64,000 bases of DNA from Herpetosiphonaceae bacterium (GTDB lineage: Bacteria; Chloroflexota; Chloroflexia; Chloroflexales; Kallotenuaceae), in assembly GCA_036374795.1 (NCBI GenBank), contig DASUTC010000264.1, positions 18,294 to 82,293 on the forward strand. Reading direction: 5' to 3'. The position numbers and the translations under genes were made by a program. Each line of letters begins with the position of its first letter. The first letter of the stretch is position 1. This document shows positions 19,137 through 25,856 of the stretch, in pieces. The notes under the pieces were generated by a model. That model did no database searches and was not told where the DNA came from. It was given only the letters and a program-made list of their open reading frames with translations.

Positions 19137-19736
19137 TTAGTTGTAGCTCTGCTTCTGGAGGGCCGTCCCGTTCTCGTCCAACACCTGAAGTTGCTGAATA
19201 GCCATACCATCTTCAATCATCAAGGCGAAATAGCCGTTTTGAGGAACCTCGCGACGACGCTCGCCATTGAACAAAACGATTTCAAGCGCTGCTACTTGCG
19301 GCGAGTACACCCTACCAAACATAACTACATAGCTCTTCCCATCATCAGACACACTCCCGCCTCGGTGAACATCGATCAGCGCATCCGGCGCTGGTGAGTC
19401 GAGTGTTCCGATTGACAGACCGGCTCCGTCAACCCATCCACCGATCTCGCGGACGACCTCAGCAAAGCCATAAACGGGGAGATTCATTGGCTGCCCCGGA
19501 TTGGGCGGGCATATCGCCGTGTAAACGATCAACGAGCCACGAGCCAGCGGGTAGGTGCTCTGGATCTGGATCGTATCGAGCGGCGGATCACAGCCGTTGG
19601 TGCGGCGCACAGCCTCCTCAAGCGTCAACGCGGGTAATTTGTTGCTTGAGCCTGAGCCTACGAACGGAAGATTACATCCGGTCATCGGCAACAGGGATGC
19701 GAGGAGCAAGAGGACAAAGGTTAGGATTTTTCGCAT
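19137..19736 (-). CDS. Small lipoprotein of unknown function
   Basis: 199 residues. Signal peptide MRKILTFVLLLLASLLPMTG with Cys 21 as the lipid attachment site. The mature domain has paired Cys (NGCDPP, AICPPNPGQ), possibly a disulfide, then beta-rich text (GSLIVYTAI, YVVMFGRVY, AALEIVLFNGERR, QQLQVLDENG). No family recognised; it reads like a small extracytoplasmic binding domain. An upstream in-frame start (19763) would add nine residues. It is slightly less GC-rich than its neighbours. Confidence 0.7.
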   Translation of the reverse strand: MRKILTFVLLLLASLLPMTGCNLPFVGSGSSNKLPALTLEEAVRRTNGCDPPLDTIQIQSTYPLARGSLIVYTAICPPNPGQPMNLPVYGFAEVVREIGGWVDGAGLSIGTLDSPAPDALIDVHRGGSVSDDGKSYVVMFGRVYSPQVAALEIVLFNGERRREVPQNGYFALMIEDGMAIQQLQVLDENGTALQKQSYN

Positions 19737-19804
19737 GAGTTTTACATTTCCTACTACCCACAACAGCAGTATAGCTAAAGAGCATGCTGCTGTGGGTAGA
19801 TAGC

Positions 19805-20503
19805 TTAGTCGAAGTAGTAGAATCCGTAGGCTGAGTGGAGATAGGTACTCGTGCTATGTCGGTATTGGCGCATGATGAAACTATCCTGTTCTGGTTTCAT
19901 AGCCGTCCAATTACCATTGATTGGCTGATTCCAGAAATTACAACGTCTATTCACCGCAGATTCTGCATCAGTACACGATGAATTCCAGGTAATTCCAGCT
20001 GTTCCGTCCGTACGTGTTTGGTCAGTAACACCATAGACCCTACATGTACCCTCAATTTTGTAAAACAACTGGTAGGCAACCTCCCAGCCAGTAGAGAACC
20101 GGTACCTACCATTAATCCACCTACCCAAAGTCTCCTGGCAGGCGGCTGGATAAACGCCGGTACCGTGGATTCTAGCGCTCACGCGGCTGGCTAACTCATC
20201 CTCTAACGCCTTATTTTGAACAGAATCATCGGTCAGTATAACGTAGTCTCTGATACCTGCGCGCTGTGCTTCAGCATACGTCATCGTCCGTGTCCAGATG
20301 ACTGAACCGGGAGAGCACGCATGCTCTGGTCCGAAGTCGACCGAGATTTTACACCCGGACTCCGTTGTTTTGTCCTCGGCAACAACGACAAGGGGTGCTG
20401 ATGCTGGCGGTTTGAAAGGTGCGGACAGGCTGTTCGCTGCGGCTGGTAGTGTGCCGATTGTAAGCACAGCACCGAGCAGCAGACCTTTGAGCATGAGCTT
20501 CAT
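19805..20503 (-). CDS. Secreted Cys-containing protein of unknown function
   Basis: 232 residues. A signal peptide (MKLMLKGLLLGAVLTIGTLP, cleaved after AANS or nearby) and at least six Cys in the mature part (SGCKIS, EHACSPG, PAACQETLG, GTCRVYG, NSSCTDA, NRRCNFW) suggest a disulfide-stabilised exported protein. It is rich in Tyr and Trp, with the C-terminus ending YGFYYFD. GGAG lies 8 nt before the ATG. No family recognised. Codon use is less GC-biased than neighbours, and the adjacent lipoprotein gene shares this, hinting at a recently acquired pair. Confidence 0.7.
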   Translation of the reverse strand: MKLMLKGLLLGAVLTIGTLPAAANSLSAPFKPPASAPLVVVAEDKTTESGCKISVDFGPEHACSPGSVIWTRTMTYAEAQRAGIRDYVILTDDSVQNKALEDELASRVSARIHGTGVYPAACQETLGRWINGRYRFSTGWEVAYQLFYKIEGTCRVYGVTDQTRTDGTAGITWNSSCTDAESAVNRRCNFWNQPINGNWTAMKPEQDSFIMRQYRHSTSTYLHSAYGFYYFD

Positions 20504-20652
20504 CAGGTCACTCCGTCATGGATGAAATAGTGATTCGGGGGGAGGGAACAACGGGATTATACCAATATTTAACATTTAAACAACCACCTCCCTTGACAGC
20601 CCCACGAGCTGCGGGTATGCTCCTGCCTGTTTTACGACCAGAGGACCGATTC

Positions 20653-21249
20653 ATGGAGATTGACACGTCAACCGAACGACCCGCGCTGCGGAGCGTGGAG
20701 CAGACCCGGCGCAGCATACCCTGGCGTCCGCTGCTCTCGTTGCTCGGCACGATCGCGCTGACGCTGCTGCTGGTGGCGCTGCCGGTCGACGTGACCAGCT
20801 GGGGCGCGCTCGGCTATCTCGGCGCGTTCGTGCTCACGCTGCTCTCAAGCGCGACCGTGCTGGTGCCGCGCGTGGCGCTCGGCGCGGCGCTCAAGTTCGG
20901 CGCATCCGGCGCGCTCAACCCGATCCTGGTGGGGCTGGTTTCGGGCATCGCAGCGGGGCTAGGCGAGAGTACCGGCTACCTGGCAGGCCGCAGCGGCGCG
21001 GAGCTGGCGCATCTTCAGGAGCGTCCGGCCTACCGACGCATCGCCGCGTGGGTCGAGCGCCGGGGCACGCTGACCGTCTTCATCCTGGCGGCGATACCCC
21101 TGCCGCTGATCGACCTTGCGGGCCTCGCGGCGGGCGCGATGGGCATGTCCTTCCTACGCTTCGAGCTGGCCTGTCTCGCGGGAAAAATCACGCGGTTCGT
21201 GCCGGTCGCGCTGTTCGGGCACTGGCTGCGGCTCAACGGCTGGCTATAA
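20653..21249 (+). CDS. VTT/DedA-like membrane protein
   Basis: 198 residues with about five hydrophobic segments (LLSLLGTIALTLLLVALP, LGAFVLTLLSSATVLVP, ILVGLVSGIAAGLGESTGYL and others). GESTGYLAGRSGAE and the C-terminal ELACLAGKITRFVPVALFG fit the VTT (SNARE-associated) fold, linked to lipid scrambling in the DedA/TMEM41 families. ATG 20653 lies 8 nt after GAGG; longer in-frame starts back to 20518 would add a Pro-rich stretch without a ribosome site. rdgB follows after 15 nt, so both are likely co-transcribed. Confidence 0.75.
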   Translation: MEIDTSTERPALRSVEQTRRSIPWRPLLSLLGTIALTLLLVALPVDVTSWGALGYLGAFVLTLLSSATVLVPRVALGAALKFGASGALNPILVGLVSGIAAGLGESTGYLAGRSGAELAHLQERPAYRRIAAWVERRGTLTVFILAAIPLPLIDLAGLAAGAMGMSFLRFELACLAGKITRFVPVALFGHWLRLNGWL

Positions 21250-21264
21250 ACCGGAGAGGAATCT

Positions 21265-21867
21265 ATGCGAAAGCTCCTGATCGCAACGACCAATCAGCAC
21301 AAGCTCGCGGAATTTGCCGCGCTGCTCGACGAGCTTCCCTTCGAGCTGGTCAGCCTGCGCGATGTTGGCATCACCGACGACGTGGAGGAAACCGGCGCTA
21401 CGTTCAAGGCCAACGCCCAGATCAAAGCCGAAGCCTACAGCCAGCGCAGCGGCCTGCTGACTCTGGCCGACGACTCGGGCCTGGAGATCGCCGCGCTGAA
21501 CGGCGCGCCCGGCGTGCATTCGGCGCGCTATGGCGGCGTGACGGGCGCGGCTCAGCTTGCCCTGGTGCTCAAACAGCTTGAGGGCAGGCCGTTTCACGAG
21601 CGTATGGCGCGCTTCGTCTGTGTGATCGCGATTGCCGAGCCGGGCCAGCCGATCCGCTTTGTCGAAGGCACCGTGCCCGGCGCGATCGAATTCGAGCCGA
21701 AAGGAACGCATGGCTTCGGCTATGATCCGATCTTCTATCTGCTCGATCGCGGCATGACGATGGCTGAACTGGCGCCTGAGGAAAAGAATCGAATCAGCCA
21801 TCGCGCGCAAGCAGTTAACAAAGCGCGCACGGTATTACATGCAATCGCTGCAAACAACGCAGCCTGA
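21265..21867 (+). CDS. rdgB: XTP/dITP pyrophosphatase
   Basis: 200 residues, RdgB/HAM1 family. It hydrolyses non-canonical purine triphosphates (dITP, XTP) to monophosphates and protects DNA and RNA. Seen: ATTNQHKLAEF (substrate loop), ETGATFKANAQIKA, LTLADDSGLEIAALNGAPGV (catalytic Asp), GFGYDPIF and EEKNRISHRAQA. All conserved residues are present. Ribosome site GGAGAGG before the ATG. Second gene of the VTT-rdgB pair; a hairpin terminator follows 24 nt downstream. Confidence 0.95.
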   Translation: MRKLLIATTNQHKLAEFAALLDELPFELVSLRDVGITDDVEETGATFKANAQIKAEAYSQRSGLLTLADDSGLEIAALNGAPGVHSARYGGVTGAAQLALVLKQLEGRPFHERMARFVCVIAIAEPGQPIRFVEGTVPGAIEFEPKGTHGFGYDPIFYLLDRGMTMAELAPEEKNRISHRAQAVNKARTVLHAIAANNAA

Positions 21868-21890
21868 ACATGCTACAGCCTCCACATTGA

Positions 21891-21917
21891 CGCTCCTCGG
21901 ATACAGAGGAGCGTTAT
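21891..21917 (+). terminator. Terminator after rdgB; start of a 314-base gap
   Basis: CGCTCCTC (21891-21898), 7-nt loop, GAGGAGCG (21906-21913), then TTATTG. The gap 21868-22181 also holds a perfect palindrome ACCACT-GAT-AGTGGT (21939-21953) and an AT-rich promoter zone. Confidence 0.65.
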
Positions 21918-22056
21918 TGCTGCACGATGCATCCTGTAACCACTGATAGTGGTCAACCCCTGCTCGGAGATCGGAATATCGTTAAAAGTTTTTCACCCCT
22001 GAAAGGTATATGGCGTACAATAGGATGAAATCATGATCGAAACGATAGAAACCATC

Positions 22057-22084
22057 TTGAAATTATCAATAGTTGCTGTAGAAT
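22057..22084 (+). promoter_or_regulatory. Promoter of the AT-hook-like gene
   Basis: TTGAAA (22057-22062), 16 nt, TAGAAT (22079-22084), in an AT-rich stretch; leader of about 90 nt. Confidence 0.55.
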
Positions 22085-22181
22085 AAAGTAAACACAAGAA
22101 AATCAGAGAAGGATTCCTTTTTCGATTGTTCTTGAATCGATCGGTACACGATTCTTGTACCATCCCAAATAGGGGGCTAAC

Positions 22182-22538
22182 ATGGCAGATATTCGTATCT
22201 TGACGCCACAACAACTGGAAGATCGGGAGCAAAAACCCAAAGGCCGCAGTGGGCGACGCCGCAGCGAAGAGCGGACACGCATTATCGACGAGTATAAAGA
22301 GGCGCTGCGCGGTGTAGAGCCTGGTTTCGGCGGCGATGTTTCGCTGGGCGAAGATGAAGAAAAGCGGACGGTTCGGCAGAACCTAAAAGCGGCGGCTCAA
22401 GAACTCAATCTGGCGCTGGAGTTCCGCCCGATCAAGGATAAATCGCGGATTCACTTCCGCGTGATTACGGCGGAGCAGGCCAAGGCAAAGCCCAAACGCG
22501 GCGGGCGGCCTCGCAAAAACGCATCACCGTCGGCATAG
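22182..22538 (+). CDS. Small basic protein with a C-terminal AT-hook-like motif
   Basis: 118 residues, highly charged (REQKPKGRSGRRRSEERTR, then DEEKRTVRQNLKAAAQELN). The C-terminus KAKPKRGGRPRKNA contains G-R-P flanked by basic residues, the core of an AT-hook that binds the minor groove of AT-rich DNA (known from HMG-I and bacterial nucleoid-type proteins). The middle (LALEFRPIKDKSRIHFRVI) looks like a short beta hairpin. ATG is 5 nt after AGGGGG. No signal peptide. Nucleoid-associated or regulatory function is a guess. Confidence 0.7.
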   Translation: MADIRILTPQQLEDREQKPKGRSGRRRSEERTRIIDEYKEALRGVEPGFGGDVSLGEDEEKRTVRQNLKAAAQELNLALEFRPIKDKSRIHFRVITAEQAKAKPKRGGRPRKNASPSA

Positions 22539-22573
22539 CAGGCGACACGATCCACTGACAGGATCGGCCTGCT
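22537..22573. terminator. Two-part hairpin between convergent genes
   Basis: AGCAGG (22537-22542) pairs with CCTGCT (22568-22573), and inside it GATCC (22549-22553) pairs with GGATC (22561-22565). It could stop both converging transcripts; U-tracts are poor. Confidence 0.5.
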
Positions 22574-22598
22574 GCACGAGCGCTTCGGCAGCGGCAGG

Positions 22599-23210
22599 CT
22601 ACAACTGCTTGCAGAGCAGCAAGAGCGGCGATACTCCTAGCGGCAGCCAGGCTAATAATCCTCGTCGTCGCTTGACCAGCGTGTACCCGTGACGCTCGTA
22701 TAAGCGCAGCGCCGGTCGATTGGTTGCGACGACTTCGAGCAGCGCCGTCGATTTGCCCATCTCTTGCGCCCGGCAATGCAGGTATTCGAGCAGGCTGTCG
22801 GCCACGCCATGCCCGCGCCAGGTCTGCGTGACCGCGACGCTGTAAATGTACGCCTCGGTGATCTGCGGTCGATACGGCGGAGGCTCGGTCAGCGCTGCGC
22901 GCACATCGAGCAGGATCGACGGCCCGACGCCCAGCTCTTCAAACATGGCCTGCTCTTCGGCGCGATCGAAGCGCGCCTGCATCTCCCACGTGCGCAGCCC
23001 GGCCACACCGATCGGCGCGCTTTCTCCGTCCACAGCCACAATAATCCCATTGAGACGGCCCGGCAAGGCATGAATACGCTCGATAAAGCGCCGCCCTGCG
23101 CGCTGGCGCAGCATGCCGCCGTATTCATGCCCAAATCCTTCGAGCAGCAAATCGGCAATCGCCGGGACATCCGCGCGCGTTGCAGGACGAACCGCAAAGG
23201 CTTTGGTCAA
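22599..23210 (-). CDS. GNAT-family N-acetyltransferase
   Basis: 203 residues. The N-terminus FAVRPATRADVPAIADLLLE and the acetyl-CoA region YIYSVAVTQTWRGHGVADSL (a variant of the Q/RxxGxG/A loop) followed by TALLEVVATNRPALRLYERHGY are typical of GNATs. The substrate is unknown. The start is TTG 23210, 7 nt after GGAGG. The C-terminal LLAWLPLGVSPLLLLC is unusually hydrophobic for a GNAT and may contact the membrane. Convergent with the AT-hook-like gene. Confidence 0.82.
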   Translation of the reverse strand: MTKAFAVRPATRADVPAIADLLLEGFGHEYGGMLRQRAGRRFIERIHALPGRLNGIIVAVDGESAPIGVAGLRTWEMQARFDRAEEQAMFEELGVGPSILLDVRAALTEPPPYRPQITEAYIYSVAVTQTWRGHGVADSLLEYLHCRAQEMGKSTALLEVVATNRPALRLYERHGYTLVKRRRGLLAWLPLGVSPLLLLCKQL

Positions 23211-23310
23211 GCACGCTCCTCCAGCTTAGCTCACATCTTTGACACGTGCAGTGTACGATTTAATAGTTCCGATTGCAAAATTATAGACCGAGGTTGATCG
23301 CAGGCGACGT

Positions 23311-23341
23311 AAAACGGGACATACCGATTGGTACGTCCCGT
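23311..23341 (-). terminator. Terminator of the GGD-repeat operon
   Basis: On the minus strand ACGGGAC-G-TACC, loop AATC, GGTA-T-GTCCCGT (one mismatch), then TTTTACG. Lies 23 nt after the stop of the 23365-24804 gene. Confidence 0.75.
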
Positions 23342-23364
23342 GCCGGTTTGATCTGGCTGGTGCG

Positions 23365-24804
23365 CTACGCCGCACGATCCTCAAGGCCACGCAGCAGCAT
23401 CTCGGCCTCGTCGGGCGAAAGCCGCCCCTCGTGGACCATCCGCAGGATCGCAAGGCGCTCGGCATCGCGATTGGCGGGCTGAGCAGCTTCGGTCTGTGCG
23501 GCTTCGGGCTCCTCGCGCTCGATCCGTACTGTCTGCCCGGTATAGCCCGACGGCGACGGCGGTCGCGGTGGTGCCGCAGGCGGACGAGGCGGTGTTGGTC
23601 GCCCAGGACGTGACTGTTGCCAGTGCTGCAATGCCTGCTCGATCGCCTCCTGCGCGCGGCTAATACCGCCGGCTGCGGCGGCGCGTGCCTCACGCTTGAG
23701 CCGCTCGATCTGCTCAGGATCGAAGCCAAAATCGCCGCCCTGCGGACCTCCAGGCCAGCGCCCAGGCCCGTACCGTCCGGCCTTGTAGCCGCGCGCGGCA
23801 TCGCGCATCGTCTCGCGCCCGGCTACGCGGACCTCGCGGGCAATCTCGCGACCGAGGTTGCTCAGGTCACGCGCCAGGGTCCGGCCCATCTCTTCCAGCT
23901 CACGGGCAAAGCCGCGCATTTCATCGCCGAAGCCTTCCATGGTACCGCGAATATCCTGCCAGTCGGCGGAGCCTTCGCCGTGATGCCCGGCAAAGCCGGT
24001 CGCCTGCTGCGGTGCCGCGCTGCCCTTGACCTCAAGATCGCCGCCGATCATCAGATGCATCCGCGAGCGTCCCTCGCCAAAGATCAGCCGGTGACGGCCT
24101 GCGCCGCGCCGAATATTCCACTCCTCGCCGGAGCCGCTAAGATGACCGCCGACCACCGCGACCAGCGTCAGATCGGGCTGCTGCGGCATGCGTAGCTTGA
24201 CATCGCCGCCGACGATGCTGCGGATCTCGCCCTCGACGCTGCCGCCCAGTGTCACCTTAAGATCGCCGCCGATGTGACCAAGCTGGCCCACACGCTCGAT
24301 CCGACCGATCTCGGCATCGCCGCCAACCGCGCGGATGCTCAGATAGTCCGCGCGGTCGATCCGAAAATCGCCGCCGATATGGCCGATCTTGACCGTCGCG
24401 CTTGCGCCGGATGCCGCCTCGCCGGATTGACCGATCATGACATCGCCGCCAATCGCCTCCAGCTCGATCTCGGCTACATCGGCGAGCCGCGCGTCGCCGC
24501 CGACGCTATGCGCCCTGAGCTTGGTCATGGTGTACGCGCCCAGCTCTCCCACCGAGCGCACGGTGACATCGCCGCCGATCCCGCTTAGCTCCACCGATGC
24601 GCGGCGGGGCAGCGCGATCCGCAGGCTGGTCGGATGCCCGTTGATCGTCACCGTATTGTCCTCGTGCTGCAGATACGGCTCCAGCGATTCCTCGCCCGTC
24701 ACATCGATCGTGGTGCCCTCATGCCCGGCGATCTCGACATCGCCGCCGCAGCCAAGCACTCGTAGCTGCATCTCCGGGTCTACGTCCGCATGAAAGGTTG
24801 CCAT
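23365..24804 (-). CDS. GGD-repeat beta-solenoid (DUF4097-like) protein with SHOCT-like tail
   Basis: 479 residues. The first half (about 15-260) repeats a GGD turn every 20-25 residues at least nine times (GGDVEI, GGDVTV, GGDARL, GGDVMI, GGDFRI, GGDAEI, GGDLKV, GGDVKL, GGDLEV), as in the adhesin-like solenoid DUF4097. A charged helical region follows (about 290-400), then a Pro-rich linker. The C-terminus RLAILRMVHEGRLSPDEAEM is a SHOCT/YvlB-like module. No signal peptide or membrane helix is seen. ATG 24804 is 8 nt after AGGAGG. Last gene of a three-gene operon headed by a DUF2089 regulator; YvlB/LiaX-type proteins act in envelope stress in Firmicutes. Confidence 0.82.
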   Translation of the reverse strand: MATFHADVDPEMQLRVLGCGGDVEIAGHEGTTIDVTGEESLEPYLQHEDNTVTINGHPTSLRIALPRRASVELSGIGGDVTVRSVGELGAYTMTKLRAHSVGGDARLADVAEIELEAIGGDVMIGQSGEAASGASATVKIGHIGGDFRIDRADYLSIRAVGGDAEIGRIERVGQLGHIGGDLKVTLGGSVEGEIRSIVGGDVKLRMPQQPDLTLVAVVGGHLSGSGEEWNIRRGAGRHRLIFGEGRSRMHLMIGGDLEVKGSAAPQQATGFAGHHGEGSADWQDIRGTMEGFGDEMRGFARELEEMGRTLARDLSNLGREIAREVRVAGRETMRDAARGYKAGRYGPGRWPGGPQGGDFGFDPEQIERLKREARAAAAGGISRAQEAIEQALQHWQQSRPGRPTPPRPPAAPPRPPSPSGYTGQTVRIEREEPEAAQTEAAQPANRDAERLAILRMVHEGRLSPDEAEMLLRGLEDRAA

Positions 24805-24834
24805 CGTCATATCCTCCTAATCGAAACGTTCGGC

Positions 24835-25113
24835 TTACTCAAGCGTCAGCTCGATCCGCTCATCGTGCGCGGGATCGATCCATTCGAGATGGGCGCTGCC
24901 GTGGTGCTCGGCCTGTGTGGTTAGCGCCTCGATCGAGCCGTTGGGTGGCAGCAGCCGCGCGCCGAGACGCTGTGCCACGCTGACAAGGCTGACCGGCAAT
25001 GTCAGCGCGACCTTGACCTGCCCGCTACTCACATTGATGATCCGTAGCCGCAGGGAGCGCGCTCGCCCCGCAGCCGATGCGGCATAGCCGCCCGTTGGCG
25101 ATGCATTGGTCAT
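24835..25113 (-). CDS. Small protein of the DUF2089/solenoid operon
   Basis: 92 residues from ATG 25113 (AGGCAGG upstream). Text such as SLRLRIINVSSGQVKVALTL, RLGARLLPPNG and HGSAHLEWIDPAHDERIELT suggests a small alpha/beta domain. The same kind of short segment accompanies DUF4097/YvlB genes in other bacteria (family knowledge, weak). It lies between the DUF2089 gene (86-nt gap with a repeat remnant) and the solenoid gene (30-nt gap), so it is likely co-expressed. Unknown function. Confidence 0.65.
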   Translation of the reverse strand: MTNASPTGGYAASAAGRARSLRLRIINVSSGQVKVALTLPVSLVSVAQRLGARLLPPNGSIEALTTQAEHHGSAHLEWIDPAHDERIELTLE

Positions 25114-25129
25114 GCTATACCTGCCTTTG

Positions 25130-25192
25130 CCTCCTGGTTCCAAGTTTCCTATCCTTGGTTCTTAAATCTCGGTTCTCAGTTCTCCGGCCCAT
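25130..25192. repeat. Heptanucleotide repeat remnant (reverse orientation)
   Basis: GGTTCCAAGTTTCC, then TTGGTTCTT and CGGTTCTCAGTTCTC: degenerate copies of the same units on the opposite strand, inside the DUF2089 operon. Confidence 0.6.
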
Positions 25193-25199
25193 CGGCGCG

Positions 25200-25589
25200 C
25201 TAGCTCGACGATTGGCTGCGGGCCGATTTGAGCCGTTCCAGCGCTTCTTCAGGGCTGAGTTCGCCGCGCCCCAGCTGCTCAAGCACATCCATACGCGGAC
25301 GCTCCGCCGGTTGCGGCGCGCTTTCCTGAAAGCCCATCGCCGTTGCCAGCTCGTCCATGCGATTACGAACGGTGTTGTAGTGGACGCCCAGATCGCTGGC
25401 GACGCGGTTCATGTTGCCGCGATTCTTCACCAGCAGCGCGATCAACTGAAGCTGCTCGCTCGTCAGCCGTTTGAGCAGCCCCAGCTCAAACTCGCCTTCC
25501 ACGCCGCCGTGGCAATTGGTACAGTCGAGCCGGGTGGCGATCAGCTCGCCGTCGCAGATCGGACAGCGCGTTAGAATCGGGTAGGCCAT
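25200..25589 (-). CDS. DUF2089 protein: zinc ribbon, HTH and SHOCT-like tail
   Basis: 129 residues; ATG 25589 follows AGGAG by 7 nt. Order: zinc ribbon CPICDGELIATRLDCTNCHG (two CxxC pairs), a helix-turn-helix (RLTSEQLQLIALLVKNRGNM, then RVASDLGVHYNTVRNRMDEL) and a C-terminal MDVLEQLGRGELSPEEALER module like the tail of the solenoid protein. This layout is the DUF2089 family, presumed transcription regulators. First gene of the operon, behind its own promoter, so autoregulation is likely. Confidence 0.87.
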   Translation of the reverse strand: MAYPILTRCPICDGELIATRLDCTNCHGGVEGEFELGLLKRLTSEQLQLIALLVKNRGNMNRVASDLGVHYNTVRNRMDELATAMGFQESAPQPAERPRMDVLEQLGRGELSPEEALERLKSARSQSSS

Positions 25590-25647
25590 GGCACTTCTCC
25601 TGTTTGAACCGGTTCCTGTATCAATACCGCTCAATCATCTGTCACAA

Positions 25648-25674
25648 TATTACAACTGAAATAGCAAAAGTCAA
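25648..25674 (-). promoter_or_regulatory. Promoter of the DUF2089 operon
   Basis: Minus strand TTGACT (25674-25669), about 15-16 nt, TAATAT (25653-25648), in an AT-rich patch. Confidence 0.6.
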
Positions 25675-25856
25675 TATATCATTTGTAGATTTTATAAAAT
25701 CTCAACCAGAATCCCCGGCACACACCCCTTGAACGACTCCGGTATAATGAGGGAACCACACTGCGGCTCGATCCAAAGCTGGACTGAGCAGCATCGGATC
25801 GAGCCAGAGCGCGCACCTTACGGGCAAGCCTCCGTTGCAGATAGAAAGAGAGCCTT

